Shown: one piece after another, positions 1 through 5,265 of the stretch | Layout: every line of letters starts with the position of its first letter | Numbering within the stretch: position 1 is the stretch's first letter | Source of the DNA: Ruminococcus sp. CAG:403 | GTDB lineage: Bacteria > Bacillota > Clostridia > Oscillospirales > Ruminococcaceae | Assembly: GCA_000437255.1 (NCBI GenBank) | Contig: FR899085.1 | Location: 32,394-43,642, forward strand | Length of the DNA: 11,249 bases | Reading direction: 5' to 3' | The notes under the pieces: model-generated | The model's database searches: none | What the model saw: the letters and a program-made list of their open reading frames with translations, nothing else | What the model was told of the DNA's origin: nothing | Made by a program: the position numbers and the translations under genes

Positions 1-46
1 CTTCCGCCGCAAACTCTTAAAAGAAACCATATAGTTTGCTTGGAAG
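1..46. repeat. Interrupted inverted repeat upstream of the SpoIID-type gene
   Basis: CTTCC (1-5) pairs with GGAAG (42-46), and GCAAACT (9-15) pairs with AGTTTGC (33-39). The arms are separated by a small 3/2-nt internal loop and close on a 17-nt A-rich loop. This gives 12 base pairs ending 34 nt before the start codon at 81. No T tract follows, so it does not look like an intrinsic terminator for plus-strand transcription. It could be a leader hairpin, an operator or the tail of a structure that begins outside the window. The left arm sits at the very edge, so its full extent is unknown. Confidence 0.5.
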
Positions 47-80
47 CATTCGGATCTTGCATTGGAAATGGAGTTTTAAC

Positions 81-1220
81 ATGAAAAAACGGTTACCACG
101 CAAACGAACAGCAACTGCGGTTGCAGCTGCGGTACTGCTGTTCGGACACGCAGTGATAGGCGTGTATGCAGTCTCTCAACAGGATGCATCAGCTGATCAG
201 CCGCTGTTTTCTACAGCAGCCAGCAGCAACAAATCCTGGTGGAAAGCTGCTATTTCAGATTATGATGCCAGTTTGTCACTGGTACAATACGAAGAAGTAG
301 AACCTACTCCGGAAGACCTGGCGGCACAGCAGGATGCTTTAAAAGTCATGGCTTCCCTACAGGAAGGACAATTGCTCAGTACATCTGGAACCGCAGCCGG
401 TGGTGTACTGGCATCTTCCAGCGTAACGGGCGCAGCTGGCGGTGATACTGCTGTTGCACTCGGTTCTGTATCAGCTGGACAGTTTGCCTTTACTTCTTAC
501 GGATATGGTCATGGCGTTGGCTTGAGCCAAAACGGCGCCAATTATTATGCAACCTACGGCGGTTGGGACTATCAGTCGATTTTGTTCCATTACTACCCGG
601 GAACTTCCCTGGTACAGGTTGGAACTGGACAAACCATTACTGCGGATGGTTATTCTGGAAGTGTGCTGGATATTGTTTCCATGGTTGTCAATGGTGAAAT
701 GGGCGATATGGAAACAGAGGCACTAAAGGCACAAGCAGTTGCGGCTTACACCTACATTTTACATAAGGGCGGCAATGCACCGGATGTATATTGCAAGCCC
801 AATCCGCCACAGCGTGTAATTGATGCAGTCTCTTCTGTTCTGGGACAAGTCCTGATGTATGACGGAGATTATGCCAATACCGTATTCTGCGCCTCTAGCG
901 GCGGTTATACAGCCAGCGCAGAAGATATTTTCGATATGTCATATGACTATCTGGTTAGTGTTCCCTGTGAATATGATGCCGCTTACGACCCCTATTATGG
1001 AGAAGTCACCTATCTCTCCACCGAAGAGGTACGCAATCGCATTCAGGGACGTTATGGTGTTACTCTAACCGGAAGTCCCTCCAGCTGGATTCAGCTGAAT
1101 GTAGGTGCTGGCGGATACGTAAAATCTGTCACACTGGGCGGTCAAAAAACAGTAAACGGCGACCAGTTCCGATCGGTTCTCGGACTGCGCAGCGCACGAT
1201 TTAATTATATTGTTGGATAA
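81..1220 (+). CDS. Secreted SpoIID/LytB-domain protein with circularly permuted motif order
   Basis: A 379-residue protein starting at ATG 81, chosen because GGAG (70-73) lies 7 nt upstream and the first residues form a signal peptide: a Lys/Arg-rich start (MKKRLPRKR) and then a hydrophobic stretch to about residue 31. An in-frame ATG at 36 would bury this signal. After a low-complexity Ala/Ser/Gly-rich region come the SpoIID/LytB motifs: GHGVGLSQNGA (about 143-153), HYYPGT (170-175), EMGDMETEALKAQAVAA (206-222, with the family's catalytic-type Glu at 206), SSGGYT (272-277), YLVSVP, and FRSVLGLRS (363-371) eight residues from the C terminus. In known SpoIID proteins the GHGVG/HYYPGT block is last; here it is first. 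The family cleaves glycan strands from which stem peptides have been removed; SpoIID acts in spore engulfment. Exported peptidoglycan lytic activity is inferred, and any sporulation role is unproven. Confidence 0.85.
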   Translation: MKKRLPRKRTATAVAAAVLLFGHAVIGVYAVSQQDASADQPLFSTAASSNKSWWKAAISDYDASLSLVQYEEVEPTPEDLAAQQDALKVMASLQEGQLLSTSGTAAGGVLASSSVTGAAGGDTAVALGSVSAGQFAFTSYGYGHGVGLSQNGANYYATYGGWDYQSILFHYYPGTSLVQVGTGQTITADGYSGSVLDIVSMVVNGEMGDMETEALKAQAVAAYTYILHKGGNAPDVYCKPNPPQRVIDAVSSVLGQVLMYDGDYANTVFCASSGGYTASAEDIFDMSYDYLVSVPCEYDAAYDPYYGEVTYLSTEEVRNRIQGRYGVTLTGSPSSWIQLNVGAGGYVKSVTLGGQKTVNGDQFRSVLGLRSARFNYIVG

Positions 1221-1225
1221 TTCAT

Positions 1226-1286
1226 GCATGATTGCATGACCGTATCGCATAAACTGCATCATAGCATGATTGTAAGCATGCAGTTT
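1226..1286. repeat. Intergenic cluster of GCATG repeats with a 9-bp inverted repeat
   Basis: The spacer between the SpoIID-type gene and the zinc-ribbon gene holds GCATGATTG twice as a direct repeat (1226-1234 and 1264-1272). It also holds a perfect 9-bp inverted repeat, AAACTGCAT (1251-1259) and ATGCAGTTT (1278-1286), with an 18-nt loop that contains the second direct copy. The right arm is followed by CTTGCAC rather than a T run, so a simple terminator is unlikely. It may be an operator or leader hairpin for the downstream gene. Function is not known. Confidence 0.45.
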
Positions 1287-1312
1287 CTTGCACAGAATAC
1301 GAGGAGGAAAAT

Positions 1313-1807
1313 ATGGATTTTTGGCAAAAAGTAAGACAAGTCAGCGATGAAGTTGGCTCTTCTCTCGGAAAGATGGCGAAAAACGTTGCGGACAATTCCA
1401 AACGTGCCGCAGAACGTTCCAAAATGAAGCGGAATATCAGCAATTGCGAAAGCAAAATAGAACATGCCTATATGGAAATCGGCAAGAAGTTTGTAAAGAA
1501 ATATTTTGAGGCTTCCGATGCGCAATTGGATTCTGACTATTCCGAGCTGATCAATACGATAATTGATACGCAGCAGGAACTGGAATCTCTGCAAAGCCAA
1601 CTGGCTACCTTAGAGAATGCTTCTATTTGCAGCAGCTGCGGTGAACACGTCCGGAATAATCAGAAGTTCTGTTCATCCTGCGGTGCACGCAATGAAGCTT
1701 ACCAGGAAAAAGCCCCTAAGTCCAAAGAGGAAACAGCAGAAAAAGAAGAATCTGCTGACTCCAACGTAGAAGTGATCGAACATCCAGAAGTAATTCATCA
1801 TTCTTAA
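1313..1807 (+). CDS. Coiled-coil protein with C-terminal zinc ribbon
   Basis: A 164-residue cytoplasmic-type protein with no signal peptide or membrane segment. The ATG at 1313 follows GGAGG (1303-1307) at 5 nt. Residues about 40-105 are rich in charged residues, Gln and Leu, and look like a helical or coiled-coil segment. A four-cysteine zinc ribbon follows: CSSC (106-109) and CSSC (120-123), ten residues apart. The last 35 residues are a Lys/Glu-rich, probably disordered tail that ends in HPEVIHHS. Proteins of this architecture are common in Clostridia and usually carry only a zinc-ribbon label. No catalytic motif is visible, and protein or nucleic-acid binding is only a guess. It lies 92 nt after the SpoIID-type gene in the same orientation and is closed by a strong terminator, so the two may share a transcript. 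Confidence 0.85.
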   Translation: MDFWQKVRQVSDEVGSSLGKMAKNVADNSKRAAERSKMKRNISNCESKIEHAYMEIGKKFVKKYFEASDAQLDSDYSELINTIIDTQQELESLQSQLATLENASICSSCGEHVRNNQKFCSSCGARNEAYQEKAPKSKEETAEKEESADSNVEVIEHPEVIHHS

Positions 1808-1821
1808 AATAGAATGATTCC

Positions 1822-1860
1822 AAAAAGCCGTCTGTTTTGATAAAAAACAGACGGCTTTTT
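1822..1860. terminator. Symmetric bidirectional intrinsic terminator
   Basis: A perfect 17-bp stem (1822-1838 with 1844-1860) encloses a 5-nt GATAA loop. The GC core is GCCGTCTG/CAGACGGC, flanked by AAAAA on the left and TTTTT on the right, so it can end transcription in both directions. It sits 14 nt after the stop of the zinc-ribbon gene. It also serves as a backstop for transcripts coming from tsf. Confidence 0.93.
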
Positions 1861-1897
1861 CAATCTGCTGACAGAAAGCAGGAATTTCCCATTCAAC

Positions 1898-1938
1898 AAA
1901 AAAACAGCGGCAAACATCTAATATGCTTGCCGCTGTTT
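1898..1938 (-). terminator. Intrinsic terminator of the rpsB-tsf operon
   Basis: On the minus strand a 12-bp stem is formed by AAACAGCGGCAA (1902-1913) and TTGCCGCTGTTT (1927-1938), with a short CAT/ATG extension inside the loop. It is followed by a run of seven T on the minus strand (A run 1898-1904). It lies 21 nt past the tsf stop codon. Together with the bidirectional terminator at 1822-1860 it seals the convergent junction twice. Confidence 0.9.
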
Positions 1939-1959
1939 CCGTATTCTTTTAAAAAGCAA

Positions 1960-2883
1960 TTACTTAATCATGCTTGCAATTTCTTCAGCGAAATTGTCAG
2001 CCTTCTTTTCAATGCCTTCGCCGCGCTCAAAACGAACGTATTCAACCACCTTGATGGATGTGCCAGCTGCCTTTGCTGCGCTGTCTACATACTGCTGAAC
2101 GGTCATAGAACCATCCTTTACGAAAGTCTGTTCCAGCAGGCAGTTTTCAGAGAAGTACTTGCCAACCTTTCCTTCTGCAATCTTTGCACGAACCTGTTCC
2201 GGCTTTGCAGCCATCTTCGGGTCTTCTGCCATCTGAGAAAGAACGATGGTCTTTTCTTCTTCCAGAACAGAAGCCGGTACTGCTTCACGATTCAGGTAAG
2301 CCGGATTCATTGCAGCGATCTGCAATGCGCAATCCTTTGCAACAGTCAAAGCTGCTTCAGAAGCACCATCGGAAGATTCTACCCGTACCATAACGCCGAT
2401 CTTGCCACCGCCATGGATATACGGCATCAGAGTACCTTCCAGACGAACAAACCGACGAATCTGCAAGTTTTCCCGAATCTTCAGGAACAGTTCCTGCAAT
2501 GCTTCATCAACAGTTGCAGTACCGCCAGAAACAACGGTAGCCTTCAGTGCTTCTACATCTGCCGGATTCTTTTCAATGATGGTATCTGCAACCAGATTTA
2601 CGAAATTCTTAAATTCATCTGTATTTGCAACGAAGTCTGTTTCAGAGTTTACTTCTACAACGCAGCCTACTGTGTGTGCATCGTTTACCTTTGCAACAAC
2701 CATACCCTCTGCTGCAACACGGCCAGCCTTCTTCGCTTGTGTAGCCAGTCCCTTTTCTCTCAGGATCAGCATTGCCTTTTCTACATCGCCGTCAGCCTCT
2801 GTCAGAGCCTTCTTGCAGTCCATCATGCCAACGCCTGTGCTTTTGCGCAAATCATTAATATCCTTTGCTGTAAATTTAGCCAT
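1960..2883 (-). CDS. tsf: Elongation factor Ts
   Basis: EF-Ts, 307 residues, the guanine-nucleotide exchange factor that releases GDP from EF-Tu during translation. The start at 2883 (MAKFTAKDIN) has AGGAGG 8 nt upstream (plus-strand 2892-2897). A longer in-frame reading to 2952 runs back through the hairpin after rpsB and is rejected. The N-terminal UBA-like domain carries the family signature around residues 10-30 (LRKSTGVGMMDCKKAL). The TDFVANTDEF motif (about 82-91) is the conserved EF-Tu contact region. The length fits full-size bacterial EF-Ts with both core subdomains, and the C terminus (FAEEIASMIK) is typical. It is the second gene of the classical rpsB-tsf operon. The terminator-like hairpin between the genes may set tsf expression relative to rpsB. 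Confidence 0.98.
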   Translation of the reverse strand: MAKFTAKDINDLRKSTGVGMMDCKKALTEADGDVEKAMLILREKGLATQAKKAGRVAAEGMVVAKVNDAHTVGCVVEVNSETDFVANTDEFKNFVNLVADTIIEKNPADVEALKATVVSGGTATVDEALQELFLKIRENLQIRRFVRLEGTLMPYIHGGGKIGVMVRVESSDGASEAALTVAKDCALQIAAMNPAYLNREAVPASVLEEEKTIVLSQMAEDPKMAAKPEQVRAKIAEGKVGKYFSENCLLEQTFVKDGSMTVQQYVDSAAKAAGTSIKVVEYVRFERGEGIEKKADNFAEEIASMIK

Positions 2884-2926
2884 TGGAATATCCTCCTCTA
2901 TCTTTTTCTGTTGATTCATTCGATGG

Positions 2927-2967
2927 AAAAACCCGAATCGGATCCAATCCATTTATTCGGGCTTTTT
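2927..2967 (-). terminator. Terminator-like hairpin between rpsB and tsf (attenuator candidate)
   Basis: CCCGAAT (2932-2938) pairs with ATTCGGG (2955-2961). Inside the loop a small stem GGAT/ATCC (2940-2943 / 2947-2950) can also form. On the minus strand the stem is followed directly by TTTTT (A run 2927-2931), and an A run (T 2963-2967) precedes it. It begins 12 nt after the rpsB stop and ends 43 nt before the tsf start. The shape is that of an intrinsic terminator inside an operon, so partial termination is the likely effect. Confidence 0.8.
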
Positions 2968-2979
2968 CCTTTTCTGATC

Positions 2980-3717
2980 TTATTCAGCAGCTTCTGTGGA
3001 TTCTTCAGCAGCCTGTTCTTCAGCAGCTGCGTCTGCACCCTGCTTGCCTTCGATGATTGCATCTGCCATAACGCCAGCAATCAGCTTAACGGCACGAATT
3101 GCATCATCGTTACCCGGAATAACATAATCGATTTCATCCGGATCACAGTTGGTGTCTACGATTGCAACGATCGGAATATTCAGCTTCTTTGCTTCAGCGA
3201 CTGCAATTCTTTCTTTTCTCGGATCAACAATAAACAGTGCACCCGGCAGCTTCTTCATGTCCTTGATACCGCCCAGGAACTTTTCCAGCTTTTCGATTTC
3301 CAGAGTCAGCTTACCAACTTCCTTCTTCGGCAGCAGATCAAAAGTACCATCTGTTTCCATTTCGTGCAGCTGTTCCAGTCTCTTAATTCTTCTCTGAATG
3401 GTGGTAAAGTTGGTCATCATACCGCCCAGCCAACGTGCATTTACGTAATATGCACCGGCACGAACTGCTTCTTCCTTGATGGAATCGCCAGCCTGCTTCT
3501 TGGTGCCTACGAACAGTACGGATTCGCCCTGTGCAGACAGATCACGAATAAACATGTAAGCTTCATCCAGCTTCTTTACGGTCTTCTGCAGGTCAATGAT
3601 GTAAATGCCATTGCGCTCTGTGAAGATATACGGAGCCATTTTCGGGTTCCATCTTCTTGTCTGATGTCCAAAGTGTACGCCTGCTTCCAGCAGTTGTTTC
3701 ATAGATACTACGCCCAT
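2980..3717 (-). CDS. rpsB: 30S ribosomal protein S2
   Basis: Ribosomal protein S2, 245 residues, close to the usual bacterial length. The start at 3717 has AGGAGG 7 nt upstream (plus-strand 3725-3730). Residues 1-30 carry the family hallmark MKQLLEAGVHFGHQTRRWNPKM. FVGTKKQA (about 69-76), YVNARWLGGMMTNF (about 91-104) and IVDTNCDPDEIDYVIPGNDDAIRA (about 186-209) are also diagnostic. The last 20 or so residues are an Ala/Glu-rich acidic tail, a common variable extension. S2 binds 16S rRNA on the back of the small subunit and is needed for initiation. The gene is first in the rpsB-tsf operon, with its own promoter and a leader of about 110 nt that can fold. Autogenous control by S2 is known in E. 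coli; here it is only a possibility. Confidence 0.99.
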   Translation of the reverse strand: MGVVSMKQLLEAGVHFGHQTRRWNPKMAPYIFTERNGIYIIDLQKTVKKLDEAYMFIRDLSAQGESVLFVGTKKQAGDSIKEEAVRAGAYYVNARWLGGMMTNFTTIQRRIKRLEQLHEMETDGTFDLLPKKEVGKLTLEIEKLEKFLGGIKDMKKLPGALFIVDPRKERIAVAEAKKLNIPIVAIVDTNCDPDEIDYVIPGNDDAIRAVKLIAGVMADAIIEGKQGADAAAEEQAAEESTEAAE

Positions 3718-3765
3718 TGTAGTTCCTCCTAAAAAATGGTTTTTGCTTCCTCCGCCAGCCTTCGC

Positions 3766-3805
3766 TTACAGACAACTTTGTTTGTTCCAAAGCACCCGTC
3801 TGTAA
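3766..3805 (-). promoter_or_regulatory. Nested hairpin in the rpsB leader
   Basis: TTACAGAC (3766-3773) and GTCTGTAA (3798-3805) form a perfect 8-bp outer stem. Inside it CTTTG (3776-3780) and CAAAG (3788-3792) form a 5-bp inner stem with a 7-nt loop. The structure lies in the predicted 5' untranslated region, between the rpsB promoter (3833-3861) and its ribosome binding site (3725-3730). A second, start-less GGAGG occurs downstream of the hairpin (plus-strand 3749-3753). This is a candidate binding site for S2 or another leader-mediated control. I do not recognise a named RNA family. Confidence 0.5.
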
Positions 3806-3832
3806 AAGGACAAGCGTGCGAATTGCCTTACT

Positions 3833-3861
3833 ATTATACCATAACTTGCAGTGTTCTGCAA
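3833..3861 (-). promoter_or_regulatory. Sigma-A-type promoter of rpsB-tsf with extended -10
   Basis: On the minus strand TATAAT (plus-strand 3833-3838) is a perfect -10 box and is preceded by TGG, giving the extended form TGnTATAAT. TTGCAG (plus-strand 3856-3861) lies 17 nt upstream as a partial -35 box. A/T-rich sequence (3872-3904) sits further upstream, a plausible though offset UP-like region. The predicted transcription start near 3826 gives a leader of about 110 nt before rpsB. Confidence 0.8.
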
Positions 3862-3862
3862 G
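3845..3862. repeat. Perfect 7-bp dyad overlapping the rpsB -35 box
   Basis: CTTGCAG (3845-3851) and CTGCAAG (3856-3862) form a perfect inverted repeat with a 4-nt TGTT centre. The outer arm covers the -35 hexamer of the rpsB promoter and the inner arm lies in the spacer. Position and symmetry suit a repressor operator. As RNA it could also be a 3' stem for the upstream YlmC-type transcript, but no T tract follows on the minus strand. Confidence 0.5.
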
Positions 3863-3904
3863 CGGCTGTGCAAATATAAAATAAAATTTTTCAAAAATAA
3901 TTTG

Positions 3905-4168
3905 TTACTTTTTTGTGCAAATCAATCCATCTTCTTCCAAGAAAACCAAAATGGTATCCTTTCCGATCAGACGAATTTGTTCCGTTCGGATGGTACAGTC
4001 CTCCTGCCGTCCCAGCAATCCAAAGCAGCGTGGTCTGCCGTATAAAATCAATCCTGTTACAGCAGAAGTTCCTGTTTCCAATTCAATGTCATCCACATAC
4101 CCCAGATTCTCTCCGTTCACCAGGTTGATGACATCTTTTTTTCGCAAATCAGCCAAATTACAAACCAT
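3905..4168 (-). CDS. YlmC/YmxH-family PRC-barrel sporulation protein
   Basis: An 87-residue protein with a single PRC-barrel-like fold. The opening MVCNLADLRKKDVINLVNGENLG and the following VDDIELETGTSAVTGLILYG match the pattern of the YlmC/YmxH family (typically 80-90 residues), which is labelled as sporulation-associated because of its distribution in endospore formers. Its biochemical role is unknown. The chosen start is 4168, with AAGGGG (plus-strand 4174-4179) 5 nt upstream. An in-frame reading back to 4270 would add a Cys-rich, non-family segment and lacks a suitable ribosome binding site. The usual C-terminal IPW-type segment is replaced by EDCTIRTEQIRLIGKDTILVF, and a short ICTKK tail follows. 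The gene stands alone between the transketolase pair and the rpsB promoter. Confidence 0.8.
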   Translation of the reverse strand: MVCNLADLRKKDVINLVNGENLGYVDDIELETGTSAVTGLILYGRPRCFGLLGRQEDCTIRTEQIRLIGKDTILVFLEEDGLICTKK

Positions 4169-4187
4169 CGGATCCCCTTTTCTCCGA

Positions 4188-4233
4188 GAGCCTGTTTCGT
4201 ATTCTTTTCCTCCTCCAGATACAAAACGGGCTC
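4188..4233 (-). promoter_or_regulatory. Hairpin with an SD-like loop upstream of the YlmC-type gene
   Basis: On the minus strand GAGCC (4229-4233) pairs with GGCTC (4188-4192). After one mismatch GTTTTGTAT (4219-4227) pairs with ATACGAAAC (4194-4202), with one G-U wobble. The 16-nt loop contains GGAGGAGG, a perfect Shine-Dalgarno-like sequence, but no ATG, GTG or TTG follows at a usable distance. The hairpin ends about 20 nt before the start at 4168. It may control translation or mRNA stability of that gene. Confidence 0.5.
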
Positions 4234-4239
4234 TGATCT

Positions 4240-4286
4240 GACAGAAAAAGTATATGCAGCAATTGCACAATTTAATCCTTTCTGTC
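4240..4286 (-). promoter_or_regulatory. Possible sporulation-sigma promoter bracketed by an 8-bp inverted repeat
   Basis: On the minus strand CATATACT (plus-strand 4249-4256) resembles the -10 element of sigma-E-type sporulation promoters (CATACAnT). The A/T-rich GATTAAA lies 14 nt upstream and fits the -35 element only partly. The same hexamer TATACT also fits a sigma-A -10 at 5 of 6 positions, but without a good -35. GACAGAAA (4240-4247) and TTTCTGTC (4279-4286) form a perfect inverted repeat around the whole element. Initiation would give a short leader containing the hairpin at 4188-4233. Confidence 0.35.
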
Positions 4287-4310
4287 TAAAAAATGGAATC
4301 CCATATTATT

Positions 4311-5261
4311 TTAGTGTTTTTTCGCCATGGCTTCCTTTACGGTATCTACAATGTTTTCCTTGCAGAGACCGAATTCCTTCAGCAGATCTACCGCAGGGCC
4401 AGAATAGCCGTATACATCATTGACACCAATCCGAACAACTGGAACTGGACAGCAGCTTGTAACCGCTTCTGCAACGGCAGCACCCAGGCCGCCGATGATG
4501 CTGTGTTCTTCCACTGTAACCAACAAGCCTGTTTCCTGTGCGGCACGGCAAATCAGTTCCGTATCCAGCGGCTTAATGGTATGGATGTTCAAAACACGTG
4601 CAGAAATGCCATCTGCTTCCAAGCGCTTTGCAGCTTCCAGCGCTTCGGAAACCATCAATCCAGTGGCAACAATTGTTACATCGCTGCCTTCCTTCAGGGT
4701 AATGCCCTTCCCTAATGTAAACGTATAGGTTGCCGGATCATTGAAAATCGGAGCAGCCAGTCTACCAAAACGCAGATAAACCGGGCCCTCGAATGCGGCA
4801 GCTGCCTTTACAGCGGCTCTTGCTTCTACGTCATCTGCCGGGTTGATAATGGTCATGCCCGGGATGGTACGCATCAATGCAATATCTTCATTGCACTGGT
4901 GGGTAGCACCGTCTTCTCCTACAGAAATACCAGCATGTGTGGCACCGATTTTTACATTCAAATGCGGATAGCCAATGGAATTGCGCACGATTTCATAGGC
5001 ACGTCCGGCAGCAAACATTGCAAATGTGCTGGCAAACGGAATCTTGCCGGAAGCAGCCAAACCAGCTGCAACACCCATCATATTGGCTTCTGCAATTCCG
5101 CAGTCAAAGAATCGATCGGGATAGGCTTTCTTAAAAATTCCAGTTTTGGTTGCCGCAGCCAAATCTGCATCCAACACAACCAGTTCCGGACAGGTTTCTG
5201 CCAATTCTTTCAGCGTTTCCCCGTAACTTTCCCGGGTTGCTTTTTTTTGTACATCAGCCAT
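4311..5261 (-). CDS. Transketolase, C-terminal subunit
   Basis: A 316-residue second half of a split transketolase, comprising the pyrimidine-binding domain and the C-terminal domain. DADLAAATKTG (31-41) opens the domain. DCGIAEANMMGVAAGLA (53-69) contains the conserved Glu58 that activates thiamine diphosphate. FAMFAAGRAYEIVRNSI and THAGISVGEDGATHQ (108-121) are the usual transketolase and DXS-like signatures. The C-terminal domain runs from about residue 190 (DVTIVATGLMVSEALEAAK). The enzyme moves two-carbon ketol units between sugar phosphates in the non-oxidative pentose phosphate pathway. The start at 5261 has GGAGG 9 nt upstream (plus-strand 5271-5275), inside the end of the N-subunit gene, and only 4 nt separate the genes. 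This points to coupled translation of equal amounts. No strong terminator is seen after it. Confidence 0.95.
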   Translation of the reverse strand: MADVQKKATRESYGETLKELAETCPELVVLDADLAAATKTGIFKKAYPDRFFDCGIAEANMMGVAAGLAASGKIPFASTFAMFAAGRAYEIVRNSIGYPHLNVKIGATHAGISVGEDGATHQCNEDIALMRTIPGMTIINPADDVEARAAVKAAAAFEGPVYLRFGRLAAPIFNDPATYTFTLGKGITLKEGSDVTIVATGLMVSEALEAAKRLEADGISARVLNIHTIKPLDTELICRAAQETGLLVTVEEHSIIGGLGAAVAEAVTSCCPVPVVRIGVNDVYGYSGPAVDLLKEFGLCKENIVDTVKEAMAKKH

Positions 5262-5265
5262 TTTC

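Noticed and set aside
36..80. An upstream ATG that would add 15 residues to the SpoIID-type protein
   Set aside because: It would place non-signal sequence before the clear Lys/Arg plus hydrophobic signal peptide, overlaps the inverted repeat and lacks a ribosome binding site; GGAG at 70-73 supports 81.
2884..2952. N-terminal extension of EF-Ts
   Set aside because: The extension is not EF-Ts-like, runs through the rpsB-tsf hairpin, and the start at 2883 has a perfect AGGAGG and the standard MAKFTAKDI opening.
1837..3732. A 631-codon open frame on the plus strand antisense to the whole of tsf and rpsB
   Set aside because: It begins inside a terminator stem, is rich in Cys, Phe and Ser with no recognisable domain, and exactly mirrors two highly biased translation genes. 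Codon bias in such genes removes stop codons from the antisense frame.
3593..3790. A TTG-initiated leader peptide overlapping the rpsB start
   Set aside because: It runs out of frame into rpsB, has no family resemblance and no proper ribosome binding site; the leader is better explained as RNA structure.
4287..4310. Terminator after the transketolase C-subunit gene
   Set aside because: Six T follow a possible ATGG/CCAT stem on the minus strand, but four base pairs are too few to call a terminator.
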